A stretch of DNA of 64,000 bases, from positions 91,905,001 through 91,969,000 of the forward strand of contig CM032231.1 in NCBI GenBank assembly GCA_019009955.1, written 5' to 3'. The position numbers and the translations under genes are program-made. The stretch is from Riptortus pedestris. Taxonomy: Eukaryota; Arthropoda; Insecta; Hemiptera; Alydidae. Every line of letters begins with the position of its first letter. The first letter of the stretch is position 1. A model generated the notes under the pieces. The model ran no database searches. It worked only from the letters and a program-made list of their open reading frames with translations, and was not told where the DNA came from. Positions 47,014-58,007 of this stretch are shown here, one piece after another.

Positions 47014-47423
47014 GCGAGGGTTATTCTGCATATATCACCAAAAATTGACTGTACAATTTATGCAAACGTTTATTGTTTATTAGCCCAAGGTAGTTAAACA
47101 TTTCTATATTTTCTCAAACATTACAGAATAGTATCTAAAGCGTCCTCCCACTCGACACCATTCCAGTAAATTCGACGATTATGAAACAAATTGTTTTATT
47201 TGTCAACTACGATATACGCAATATTATTCATAACGAAGGCATTGTATTTAGCTAAATACGCTTAACTAATAAAATACCACTAATGACAATAGTAGATGCG
47301 GTATATTATAGTAAATAAAAATAAATAAATAACTAATAATATGATTGTCATAGGAATGTTGTGAATTCCATGCCGGAGATGTGCATCTAAATTGAAATTA
47401 GATTACAAATATTAAAATGGGAA

Positions 47424-47553
47424 AAGGAATTTATTTAGTGACGAAATTCATTAAATAAAATCCCTAGTCCATCCCTGGCTAGAAAAGGGTGGTAACCTGT
47501 AGATAGTATGTCCCAATTGGCCTTAGTTGCAAAAAGTGGACGTTAATAATTAA
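47424..47553 (+). repeat. Family S SINE, body and tail only
   Basis: It starts AAAGGAATTTATTTAGTGACG, so it is truncated just after the tRNA head. It ends AAAAAGTGGACGTTAAT with a weak TAATT tail. Confidence 0.8.
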
Positions 47554-48364
47554 TTTAATTTCACCCAGGACAATGTAACTAATTAACTAATCTTATAGAC
47601 CACTAAGTAACTAATCTTATAGACCACTCTATCCATCGACAACCTCCTAAATATGAAATGGAAAACTATTATTCATATATCTTAAGCCTATACAAGAAAG
47701 TCTTAGTAATAAAAAACTGTTGAGCCAATGGTTAATTTAGAAAGTGGTGTAAATACAGACGAGCATGGTTCCAACGTATGTCATTAGTTGAAAATGTATC
47801 ACTTGTGACTTTCTCATTCGTTAAAGTGCCTATAAAAATAACTTTGGTTCTCTCTATTTTTATCTTAGATGTAAACAACACTTAGATTTGATGGACTGAC
47901 TCCTTCAAGATATTAGATCTATCAACGTCACAGCTATCAGTCAATTTGTTCGTAATTTAATGAATATTGGTGAAAACTATATGTATCATCAAGGCTCAAC
48001 AAGTTGATAAGGGGAATTATTCTGCTGATTCAAACGGCTCTAAAAACGCCTGAAAATTGGGATAACTTGTTATTCTCACATTATTCAGCTGGCTGAGACT
48101 CCTGTCTCAGAAATAGTGCATTTCATTCAATAATCAAAAACATTTAATTTGACCAGGGAGTACAATGTTTCAAACCAGACTTTTAACATTTCTGAAAATT
48201 AAACCTTATTCGTTGAAACATAAAATTTGAATCGCAGCTTAAACTGTAGACAGGTAAGCTACTTACAGGTTGTGTGTAAGTAAGTATGAATGAATGAGGA
48301 AACTTGCTAAGGAAAAAAAGAGCTTCTTATTATTAAATTATAATTTTTTATTCTTCATTTTCAG
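47554..48364. other. Intron or intergenic DNA upstream of the + strand exon
   Basis: A short tandem duplication ('ctaatcttatagaccact' twice) is at 47597-47627. Otherwise nothing was recognised. The last bases before 48365 (TTCTTCATTTTCAG) form a good splice acceptor. Confidence 0.4.
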
Positions 48365-48522
48365 ATGAGAAAGATGGGAAATTAGTTGCTAGGATCTCTG
48401 AAAAAGTAGACAAAGAAGGTGATAAGAACCCTAGAGTGAAAACAGAGCTTGACATTCCCTCCAGGAATATTCACAAGGTTCTAGAAAAGGAGCTCAAGTC
48501 ACCAACCACTCAAAACAATCAG
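48365..48522 (+). CDS. Candidate host exon, 158 nt, lysine-rich protein
   Basis: It is bounded by a strong acceptor (ttcttcattttcag|AT) and a good donor (CAATCAG|gtaaat). One frame is open throughout. After two bases completing a split codon it encodes 52 residues beginning EKDGKLVARISEKVDKEGDK and ending KVLEKELKSPTTQNNQ. Composition is charged and low in hydrophobic residues. The exon starts in phase 1 and ends in phase 0. GC content and codon-like structure contrast with the AT-rich flanks. I do not recognise the protein. The next phase-compatible candidate exon is at 53903. Confidence 0.6.
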
Positions 48523-48968
48523 GTAAATATCTTATGCTGAGGTCAGCTATTTATTTATTTATTTCTTATGTTTTGTATATATTCTATGTTGGGCTCAGTA
48601 CCTGAGTAAAGTAACAAACATATTTATGTCTATTTATTACTTCTTTTTTTTGACAACTGCTATGTATGTATTGCTGAATACATTATATAATTTTATTCAT
48701 TCTCTGTGACATTGAATACCTCATAAAATGAAGCGAATTTATTATAATTAATAATGGAATAGCAAACCCTTTTGAATTATTTTTTGTTAATGTTATCTAT
48801 ATAATTGCACCTAACTGCAACTGATGCTTGAATTGGGTATTTGATAGCAGTGGGGGTAAATCTTCCTTATTTGTCTCAGAATTGTAAACATGGTTAGCTA
48901 AATCTAATCTAAACGCAGTTTTAAGATGTTAATTTGTAAGAATCGTCTTCATCCCATCTGTTTAAATA
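48523..48968. other. Intronic AT-rich DNA
   Basis: No recognisable element lies between the exon donor and the next family H copy. Confidence 0.4.
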
Positions 48969-49427
48969 AAAGTCCGTCACGCAGGGGCTGCGTAAACTAA
49001 GCAGATTTCCCAGGTAAAGTTTGATAATAGAGAAATCCGCCTAATAACAACAGTAATAGTAAGGAATCTCTAAACCTATTCACGATGGACGAATAGTTAC
49101 CGAAAAGGCCCGCACATAGCCGACTCCTGCCGACCATACACATGCATACAAATATCTCGGTTAATATTGAAGATACGTAAGAATTGTATAGAACAATATT
49201 TATAGTACATTTAATTGGCAATAAGACTGGTTCTGTACAAGTTTTCGATCCGACGCATAATAACGGAGATATTTCGAATTTTCAAAAATCCCCCTCTGAA
49301 CCCCCCCCCCCTCCCACTGGTCCAATTTCAGCCATTAACGAACTTGATCTTTCTTTTTACATAAAACGCTTAAATATGTAGTTTGGTAACGACCCAACAA
49401 AAATTGCGATCGCTAGAGCGTTAACAG

Positions 49428-49483
<56 letters not shown>

Positions 49484-49606
49484 GAACGGACCTCATTTTC
49501 GTCATCTCCTGGGTAGGATCGATGGACATTTGAGGAAATTTTTCAAAACTCACGTCATGAGTACGATCTCATTAGCTGATTTCCCTTAAGGGAAATCTGC
49601 TAAAAC
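48969..49606 (-). repeat. Family H element, full length (3' module c), intronic
   Basis: It runs from AAAAGTCCGTCACGCAGGGG on + to GGGAAATCTGCTAAAA, with (TA)n at 49437-49478. The 5' palindrome GATTTCCCTTAAGGGAAATC is perfect. It lies about 450 bp downstream of the + strand exon, in antisense orientation to that gene. Confidence 0.9.
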
Positions 49607-50022
49607 GGACAATCAAGGGATTATGTTTGAAGTTTATCATTGTTCTCCTGACAGAAATGTAGTAACCTCTTCCTACTTTTAGCCTAATTTGAGCTTTAAC
49701 ACGGTTCTCGAGCCCTGGAAATCAAGTTTAGCTGGAGGCATTTAAGTTTTGCTTTCCCGATGCTTGTTAAGCCAGACTTCATTAGTGACAAGCAAGCTAG
49801 AATCCTCTGATGAGAATACCACTTATCCCTTATGCCCTCTCTCCTACCAAATTCCTGTTAAAGCAGAAATGCACTGCATGTGATCCCCCCCCCCCCCAAA
49901 GGCCATTCATTTACAATAAATAAAGTTTTCGACCTACTTCATCAGAATTCATGAAAATATTTAAAAATTTTAAAAAAAATGTTGTATAAGCTAAAGCAAA
50001 ATAGCAAAACTATATTTATTAC
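49607..50022. other. Unannotated stretch
   Basis: A C run at 49887-49897 is visible. No gene or repeat was recognised. Confidence 0.4.
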
Positions 50023-50672
50023 TAGAGGCCCCGTCAGACGTTGTCCTGCATGATATTCCAGCGATTAGGATATTAAATTTAATAATATTATGTTTAAAAG
50101 AAAAGCTACTTTTAATAACACAAAGAACAACTTTTGTTATGTGTACGTTTGCCTAAAAACAAATAGTAAATGAAATATCGTGAATTTTTTATTCAGGCCT
50201 ACCTTATAATCCCTACTCCCGTTTGAACCTAAAAAATGTAATATAGGTTATAATTATGGAAGAATTAATGCTAATTTATATATAGAGTTTCGTTAAGTTC
50301 GGTTCAACCGTTAGAGCCCAATAAAATTGTAGTCTCCCACTTTAATGTTTTAGTGTATATCTCGTTTATGCTTTGCTATAAAAAAAAGTGAATATAACAA
50401 ATATAACAAAAGTTACTCTAAATAACAAAATAAACAACTTTTGTCCTGTGCATATTTGCCGAAAAACCAATAGGAAACGAAATATCGCTAATATTAATTT
50501 TAGGCCTCATTTACAACCCCCACTCCTGCTCCATCTGCCAGACTGATTTGTGAATCTAAACCATCCAGGGCGTCACCCAAACGCATACAAAAATATTCAT
50601 TCGAATTGGTCCAGCCGCTTAGGAGGAGTTCAGTGACATTCATACGTACAGTAGAATTATATATATAAAGAT
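50023..50672 (+). repeat. RTE-like tail repeat, long form with two modules
   Basis: The first half (50030-50330) matches 33971-34280, from CGTCAGACGTTGTCCTGC to AGTTCGGTTCAACCGTTAGAG. It then continues into a second, related module that again carries 'aacaacttttgt', 'aggaaacgaaatatcg' and 'acccccactcctgc'. It ends with TTCAGTGACATTCATACG and AATTATATATATAAAGAT. The short copy lacks the second module except its tail. No coding sequence is visible. Confidence 0.6.
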
Positions 50673-51236
50673 TTAACTTTCATCATTTAGTTGCTTTTTA
50701 ATGAGCATTTTGATGGTGTAGGATGTCGTTTGATTTTTTAATCCCTGATTTATAATACTTTTTGAAATTTTATTTTTCAAATCAAAATAATGTGAAATAT
50801 TTAATGTCATATTTAATTTATTATCCAGCATTGTTAATATAAATTAATTTGTCGCACCATATTATGTTAATAGATTTATGTTCAGTTCATTTCTACCCAT
50901 TTTCAGACCTCATTATTGCCTGTGAGTTCTATTTTAATAATAAAGTGGATTTCAAGGGAGTTTATATTAAAAAACATATATTCTCACCAAATGCTTTTAG
51001 GGAAAGCATTGAGCGCCTTAATACATTTCATCATTGTAATTTATCGTTGTAATATTAGTTTTGTATCCCTTAAAACAGTTACGATGTTTGTGAAAAATTA
51101 AATGAAAACATTTACTTCCTATTCCAAACATTCTCAACAGTATTAAATGAATGAGCATATATTTATCTTACATTTCTGCTGAATCATTAGTGTTAAAGGC
51201 TTCTGGGTCACATACATTCCCATTGTTGCTGTGTTG
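50673..51236. other. Unannotated AT-rich stretch
   Basis: Short overlapping frames at 50849-51101 are unsupported. Confidence 0.4.
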
Positions 51237-51249
51237 TTTAACAGCAATA

Positions 51250-51500
51250 GGTGACACCAGGTGTAGCTTGACGGGCTTCATCGCTCGAGATTTGGGCTAG
51301 CTGGTGGAGGCCTATCGTCAACGGAAGGATAAGAAAGGCCAACATTTCACATCTGGTGCTACCTGTCGGTATAACATTTCACAGCACTGAAGATGGGGTA
51401 GTTCGCCCCAAAAGTACACTGCATTTAATAAAGAATTGTAAAAACTGGAGTTACGTGACCTGGTTATCCTTCCGTTGATGGTCCTCTATCAGCCAACTCA
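51250..51500. repeat. Inverted-repeat element with ribozyme-like core
   Basis: Outer arms around CGTCAACGGAAGGATAA (51317-51333) and TTATCCTTCCGTTGATG (51463-51480) are inverted. Between them lies CTGAAGA, one base, a GGGG/CCCC stem and AAAAG (51387-51413), similar in layout to the cores at 9260 and 23503. A 'gcttgacgggctt' string also recurs at 23493-23504. The GAAA block reads AAAA here, so activity is unlikely. Confidence 0.45.
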
Positions 51501-51637
51501 AATGAAAGGGATGTTATAATCAGGAAAAAGGTTTTACTGATGATTTATTATATTTGAATAAAAAAAAAATCCAGCAGTCTGTCGAATAGCGAATCTAAAA
51601 AGGGAAATTAGTTTAAATTTAGTAGAGAATAGTCCTT

Positions 51638-51795
51638 CTCGCAGCCTATAAGATCTTCAGTGGTCATTTGTGGGTTGTTAGGAAAAGGTGAGAGGATTCT
51701 GGGAGATTACCAAAATGGATTTCGCCAAGGAATTATAATCACAGATCACTTCCTCTTTATTAGGCAAATACCGGAAAAAGCCTGTGGAGGTATGG
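51638..51795 (+). pseudogene. Non-LTR reverse transcriptase fragment, frameshifted
   Basis: One frame gives AAYKIFSGHLW (51641-51675). After a shift the next gives ERILGDYQNGFRQG, then ITDHFLFIRQIPEKACGG (51686-51795). The order 'AYKI-S', 'GDYQ-GFR-GRST', 'TDQ-F-LRQI-EK' is the start of the reverse transcriptase domain in Jockey/RTE-type elements. The Arg-Ser-Thr of the GFRKGRST motif is lost. The rest of the polymerase is absent, so this is a short dead relic. Confidence 0.7.
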
Positions 51796-52229
51796 TGTTG
51801 TTCTGCCTCACCTCTACATTGTCTTCCGCAGCACATAGATCAGCGAGGACGGGCTAAAGTTGCATAGCGTCATAGTTATTGGCAATACAGTGATTGACAA
51901 GCCAGAGCCTGAATAGTTTCAAACTATACAATACCGATATATAAAGTCAATACCGTAGTTGGCGTTACTGATAGATTTGATATTATTACTTGTTTAATTC
52001 AAGGAGACCCATAATCACTTATGGTTTTCTCCCTGCCAGTAGCAAGCTGAAAAAAAAGGACAAACTCATTCGAAACCTTTTACAGCAGACACACACAGCA
52101 GCAAATAGCATCGTATACTGAGTATGAATTATTTATTACTAGAATTATCCTGAGATTAATTGCTGCTATAGATGAATATACAAGACACGGAAGTCAAAAC
52201 AAATTCTTAATTTTATTCCTGCGGAGACA
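51796..52229. other. Unannotated stretch
   Basis: Some of it may be decayed sequence downstream of the reverse transcriptase relic. No motif was recognised. Confidence 0.3.
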
Positions 52230-52330
52230 AGAGGTATTTATTTAGTGAGAACTCATTAAATAAAACCCTTAGACTTACCTTCGCTAGAATAGAGCATGCC
52301 TACAGTGTTTGCCCGTCTCAATTTCTCATA
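52230..52330 (+). repeat. Family S SINE body fragment, diverged
   Basis: 'atttatttagtgagaactcattaaataaaaccctta' and 'gcccgtctcaatt' follow the body order. Confidence 0.6.
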
Positions 52331-52475
52331 GTTCCTTACACTGTATGTTAATTTCATTAAAGGGTATTTAAGAAAAAAACTACTTCTAAACACAGTGTAG
52401 CTTATTATTGATTCTATAGTGTAAACACAAGTCCAGAACTCACTATTTTTTCTTACATAGGTTTTAATTCATTTC

Positions 52476-52566
52476 TGGAGTTCTAGTTAGCCATGCGAGT
52501 TGAAGCTTTGGCCTTAATCTCACATGGTAAATCTAGGTGGCAAGTTCGATTCCCACCTGGGCAATA
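52476..52566 (+). repeat. Family S SINE head, interrupted by a second SINE
   Basis: The tRNA-like head (AGTTAGCCATGCGAGTTGAAG, GTTCGATTCCCACC) runs to CTGGGCAATA at 52557-52566. It resumes at 52791 with the same CTGGGCAATA. The two parts are one SINE split by the insertion at 52567-52790. Confidence 0.85.
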
Positions 52567-52790
52567 TATATTATTTATTAACGTCAACTTTTTGCAACTA
52601 AGCCTAATTGGGACGGGTTATCTACAGGTTGCCACCCTTTTCAAGCCAGAGTGGGACTAAAGATTTCATTTAATTGATTCCGTCACTAAATAAATTCCTA
52701 TTTCCCAGGCGAGAATCGAACTAGCCACTCAAAGTTTTATCATCTGAGATCAAGGTCAACGCTTTAACTCACATGGCTAACCTAGCCCCT
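52567..52790 (-). repeat. Family S SINE inserted into another family S SINE
   Basis: A full-length - strand copy with a short T-rich tail at 52567-52580, body, and head ending GCTAACCTAGCCCCTGT on +. It is flanked by a 10-bp target site duplication CTGGGCAATA (52557-52566 and 52793-52802). Confidence 0.85.
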
Positions 52791-52920
52791 GTCTGGGCAA
52801 TAGAAATTTATTTAGTGATGAACTTATTAAATAAAATCCTTAGTACCACTCTGGCTAGAAAAGGGTGGCAACTCGTAGATAACCCGTCCCAATGAGCCAT
52901 AGTAGTAAATAATAATAATT
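52791..52920 (+). repeat. Family S SINE body, continuation of 52476-52566
   Basis: It starts CTGGGCAATAGAAATTTATTTAG and ends with GTAAATAATAATAATTT, completing the interrupted copy. Confidence 0.85.
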
Positions 52921-53029
52921 TATTCCTTAAAAGTTTGTGGCGGTTTTACGATCTTGTTTATATTCCAAAACGAATGATACATTTTTGTTGAAATATACCT
53001 TTTGAAATAATACTTCCTGAAGCTGTTGA

Positions 53030-53460
53030 GGAACCTGAACCTGTGTTTGTGTCAGTCCCCCTCCAGAAAGTGTCTCTTTTACTATTTTTGATGATACAGT
53101 TTTGTTGAGAGAGAGGGGAGAGAGAGATAGAGTGTGAGTGACAGGGTGTTGTCCAGCATTGAGAGAACCCTGGCCTCGAAGTTCTGAATTTGCAATATCA
53201 CATATATATTCTTACAGCTGGTGTTTCACTGTTGGCGCCAGCAATCCAAATGAGGGCGGTTTATTTAGCAAGAGTTGTTGGAACGTTGGCCTCTCCGCTG
53301 CTCCACTTAGCGTGGTTTCGATCAACTGTCAGTAATGAATCCGCCATTGGAGTGATCCGTAGGTAGATCTGAGGGCTCACATCAAAGCACCAATATTCGT
53401 GCATGACTGGTTAACGCCAGGTTACCATTGAACTTCGTACGTGGGCTCCGCTATTGACTT
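53030..53460. other. GC-rich island, unrecognised
   Basis: About 430 bp have markedly higher GC than the flanks, including a GA-rich patch at 53108-53145. A frame (53138-53335) stays open and an acceptor-like TATTCTTACAG is at 53206-53216. The phases do not fit the 48.4/53.9 kb exon chain. It could be an exon of another gene, a transposon piece or a regulatory region. Confidence 0.3.
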
Positions 53461-53616
53461 TATTCCTGAATTATTTATACAATGTGCAACGAATATATTG
53501 TCAAACTAACGAGTAGGATCAACAATTAAAGATCATGATATTATTCTCTCATAAGAGCAGAAACATTTTGAATATTTGATTTTACACATCAGAAGTTTAC
53601 ATGGAGGACGTCTTGT

Positions 53617-53727
53617 AACTGCTTAAAATCCTTAGTTCCATCTTTTGGTTTAAAAAAGGGTGGTATCGTGTACTTAGCCCGTCACGATTAGCCCCAGTAA
53701 CACAAAGGGAATTTTAATTAATAATAA
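53617..53727 (+). repeat. Family S SINE body fragment, diverged
   Basis: 'aaatccttagttccatc', 'aaaaagggtggtatcgtg', 'agcccgtcacgattagcc' and a TTAATTAATAAT tail. Confidence 0.6.
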
Positions 53728-53902
53728 ACAACTAAAAAGTATAATGTCCAATTTATATTTAGAATTAAAATATTACCGTGCCAGTAAATCTTGCTCCGAT
53801 TAAATTATTCATCATTACGTGTGAAGAAAAGATATGATTTGTTGTAAGAAAAGATCGCCCATTAAACAGGTTGAAACGTTATTTTGATATTTTTTTTTTC
53901 AG

Positions 53903-53971
53903 AATGCCATCTTCCAAGATGATCCAAATTTCAGACATCAGACACTAGCTGCAATAAATAGTGATAGACAG
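53903..53971 (+). CDS. Candidate host exon, 69 nt
   Basis: A strong acceptor (a run of T then cag|AAT) and a donor (AGACAG|gtcatt) bracket 23 open codons in phase 0. The peptide is NAIFQDDPNFRHQTLAAINS followed by DRQ. The upstream candidate exon (48365-48522) ends in phase 0, so the two can be joined without a frameshift across an intron of about 5.4 kb. The donor is weaker than consensus at positions +3 to +5. The protein is not recognised. Confidence 0.5.
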
Positions 53972-54202
53972 GTCATTAGGTTTTGTGCAGTCTGTTCGTA
54001 AGAGATTATTTCAGAGTTCTTTGTTACAATTTCACTAATTGATGATTTTTTTTCGAAAAAAATTTAATATTTTTGATTTTTAAAGGGGTCACTTTCACGT
54101 ACCATTGTCATCGCTAAAAAGAATCATGATGCATATTAATTAAAAAAATAATTGTATGAATCACATTTCAACAAAGCACCGTTGTTCAAACATCACCTTA
54201 TT

Positions 54203-54288
54203 GAAGAAAAGGGTGGTAACCTGTAGATAACCCATCCCAATTAGCCTGAGTTGTAAAAAGTGGACGTCAATAAATAATAATAATAATA
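54203..54288 (+). repeat. Family S SINE 3' body and tail
   Basis: It starts inside the body (GAAAAGGGTGGTAACCTG) and ends in (AAT)n. It faces the next copy tail to tail. Confidence 0.85.
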
Positions 54289-54506
54289 TTTATATTAACA
54301 TCCACTTTTGCAACTAAGGCTAATTGGGACGGGTTATCTACAGGTCACCACCCTATTCTAGCCAGGGTGGGACTTAGGATGTTATTTAATGAATTTCGTC
54401 ACTAAATAATTTCCTTTGCCCAGGCGAGAATCGAACTCGCCAATCAAGGTTTTACCATATGAGATTAAGGTCAACGCTTTTTACTCGCATGGCTAACCTC
54501 GGCCCC
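54289..54506 (-). repeat. Family S SINE, full length
   Basis: Complete body and head (GGCGAGAATCGAACTCGCC on +), ending GGCTAACCTCGGCCCCC. Together with 54203-54288 it forms an inverted pair that could fold over about 80 bp. Confidence 0.9.
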
Positions 54507-55504
54507 CGCTCATAACATTAGTTTACATGATAAACATGAAATGTAACCGTATTTTTCATCATACTAATATTACGTGATATTCGAATTGAAGTAAATATAT
54601 ATGTATGAATATGAATTTCAATTTAATCTTCTCATGAATGTTGAAATAATATGTTGGGTTTGAGGAGAGTGGAGGAGCCATTCCTTTCAATCCTGTACTT
54701 TAAACCGATTTACTTTTCCAAGATTAATGTTGGATTTTGGAAGACAAAAGAGGGATTATTTTCCTGGCTTAAAGAGTATTATTCCTTTCCATGATATTAT
54801 TCAAAGAAAAGGAAATGTAGATAGTTACACAAGCCATCTCATCAACTGGCTTGCTATTGCGTAACCCGTTACGAAATCTTAAGGCGTTCGTTACAATGTT
54901 AATTGGCAGATCTATACTTCGTCAAATCTAAATTTATTTCTAAAGGATGTAATTTTTTTTTTTAGTAATTGCCAACTTTGATTCTGGCGAGAATGTCGTC
55001 CTATGAATATCCAGCTGTTAGCATAATAAGTAATATACACAAGTTTCCAAAATTTAGAGTATAGTCCCACCTAAGAATTAATATTCTGATAACAAATCAA
55101 AGCAGGTGCAAGAATGCATTCCACTACCTATTATGATTACTAAAACAAAACTAATTAGTACTTTTACAAACATGCAACAGTAAAAACGATATAAGACCCG
55201 AACCCCCAACAGAAAAATCACGTAAAAGTAATAGAATATATTATTAATGAAATTAAAATCAATAGTTCCATTAAATCAATGAAATAAGAACTCGAACTGC
55301 CACCAGTGAAATTTAAATTGATTCAACAATATGTTTACGGATATACAAAACATTGTTATAAACTTTAACATTGCTCTTCGGTCTCGGCGAAGATAGCTCC
55401 TTAATCTAAACTGAAAAAAACCAACTAAAACACTAACATCAACAATATTTCTTTAATCGTTAATCTAAAAACTGTATATAACCAAAGTTTTAGTTAATCA
55501 AATT
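54507..55504. other. Unannotated AT-rich stretch
   Basis: No gene or repeat was recognised. Confidence 0.4.
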
Positions 55505-56164
55505 TACAACGAAATTTGTTTTGTAATATTTATCGATCCAACCGGAAAGAAAAATAATAACTAAAACATATCAGAATATAACATATTAATTTTATTGAAA
55601 ACTATGTACTATATCTAGTACTGTAATTTATAATGAATCAGAATAAATTTTATCTCAATCAATCAAATTTTAGTAGTCCAAGAATTTAAGACGGGGGTGG
55701 GGGTCACAAGAACATATTTGGATGTATCTTCTATAATAAAGGTATCTTCTGTAAAACAATATTCGGTATTTAAGCTTCAAATGTGGTTATAATGTGGTTT
55801 ATTATATAGCAGAGTATTGTTTACGTAAGACGAGTAAAAGTGGGGGTTAACTGTAGGCTATAACTGGAAAATACCAATATCTGTGTTAATATTCAAGATA
55901 GGGAATAAATGTATACATGTTGCATAAATAACAATATTTAATTTGCAATACGATTCATTCTATACACGTTTTCGATCCGACTTATAGTAACGGAGATATT
56001 TCGAATTCTCAAAATTCTCCCTCTTTAAACCCCTCCTCCCCCTTGTACGATTTCAGTCATTAACGAACTTGATCTTTCTTTTTATATAAAACGTCTAAAT
56101 ATCGAGTTTGGTAACGATCAAACAAAAATTGCGACAGCTAGAGCGATGATAGACAAATAAATAA

Positions 56165-56224
<60 letters not shown>

Positions 56225-56372
56225 TTTTGAACGGGCCTCATTTTCGTCATCTACTGGGTAGGATCGATGGATATTTGAAGAAATATTTCGAAACTTGCGT
56301 CATGAGTACGACCTCAATAGCTAATAACCCTTAAGGGAAAATGATAGCTCTTAAGGGAAAATCTGCTAATAT
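55505..56372 (-). repeat. Family H element, long form (3' module b), 3' end missing
   Basis: It contains the b module ('atgaatcagaataaa', 'aatcaatcaaatttta'), the a-like segment, the G-rich body and (TA)n at 56168-56221. The 5' end carries a duplicated palindrome (CTTAAGGGAAAATGATAGCT then CTTAAGGGAAAATCTGC). The terminal 3' hairpin is not found. Confidence 0.75.
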
Positions 56373-57513
56373 GACGTAAATCTAGCTTGTGGAAATCATT
56401 CTAAGATTTTTAAAGTTTTGCAATCAACTATATTATGCAGAAACCCATTGAATAGATCCAGTTTAGTAGTAACCTTTTATTTTGAAACCTTACTTTACTT
56501 TTATGTGCATTAGGTTGATTTGCTGATTAACTTAAGTAAGAGTTTTTCCCTCTTAGAATGTATATTCATGCCATATTTCTGTCTGTATCTTTGCACAAAC
56601 AATTTATCAGAGTGGACGATCCGTATAAATCACAGCATCTCCCCCTTTTATAGTCCAATCTAAATTCCATTCTCCTCTGTTGGAGATAATTTCGTTACAT
56701 TCTTTTTCAAACCTTGTGTTTCTCTTGACTCCTTGCATGAACTTAATTCAAATTAACAACTTATTCAATCATTAATTTACACTTGGTATTCATCATTCTG
56801 CAATCTTTTGAAACTCATAATAGACTTTTCCTTAATAAATGCAGCTATTGTTTTTAACTCCTCCATCCTTTTTGCTACTTGCGCTTTCTAGAGGTTAAAT
56901 GTAATTTAATTGGGACGGTTCATATAAAAGTGATCACTATTCTCTAGGTAGAACTATCGACCTTATTTAATGAGTCCGTCTGTAAATAAATTCCTACTTC
57001 TAACTCGGGACTGACTCTACTTGGTGATTTATCATACTTCTGATCCAAATTTTCGCATTTAACACCTATACCAATTCTAAAGGCTTTATTTTCATTTTAA
57101 AAATTGATATTTATCAATACCAGTAGATTGGGATGGATTTTCTAATGGTGAGGTGTCCTAAATTGTCAAATTGAGGAGGCGCCTCAATGGAATGGGCAAA
57201 TTGTTATCACTTTCCTTATCAATATTAGACTAAGTTAATCTTTGAGCCAATGAATACTCTGCCTGTCTTAGGAGGTGGCTAATTTCCCCCAGGCATATAG
57301 TATTGTTAGTCTTACTGTGACTAGGAATGGAAATACCAACAAGCCTAGAAAGGTAAACGGGGACCAACTTAAACCAGGGGCGTTAGACCATTCGAGACTG
57401 AGCAGGTGCAATTGTGCCCCTACAAAAGATATGATGGAATAATGTGGGTAAGATCTCTCATGATAAATATTTATTGCTCTAGCCTGAACTAGCGGGCACG
57501 GGGTTAGCGCTAA
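56373..57513. other. Unannotated stretch with a SINE remnant
   Basis: At about 56905-57005 a decayed family S body is visible ('taatttaattgggacggttc', 'taatgagtccgtctgtaaataaattcc'). The rest is unrecognised. Confidence 0.4.
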
Positions 57514-57943
57514 AAAAGTTCGTCACGCAGGGGCGGCGTAAACTAAGCAGATTTCCAATGAAGTTTTACTATAGAGAAATTTCAGAATAGAGACCCGAAC
57601 AGTTACGGAAATGACCGAACTAGCTCTTTGCCCGAAGTTAGCCGATCTCATCTCTGAAACTGAAACTGAAAAATGTAAATATCTCGGTTAAAATTCAAGA
57701 TAGAGAATACATGTATATAACAATATTTATAGTAAATTTAATTTGCAATAAGATTGTTTATATACGATTTTTCGATCCGACGTATAGTAACAGAGACATT
57801 TCGAAAATCCTCCCCTCTAAACCCCCCTCCCATTAGTCCAATTTCAGCCATTAACGAACTTGAACTTTATTTTTACATAAAACGTTTAAATATCAATTTT
57901 GGTAACGATCAAACAAAAATTGCGACTGCTAGAGCGTTAACAG

Positions 57944-58007
<64 letters not shown>

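Noticed and set aside
53217..53330. Exon starting after TATTCTTACAG
   Set aside because: Phase 0 reading hits a stop quickly. The open frame is phase 1 and conflicts with direct joining of the 48.4- and 53.9-kb exons. I kept the region only as an unexplained GC-rich island.
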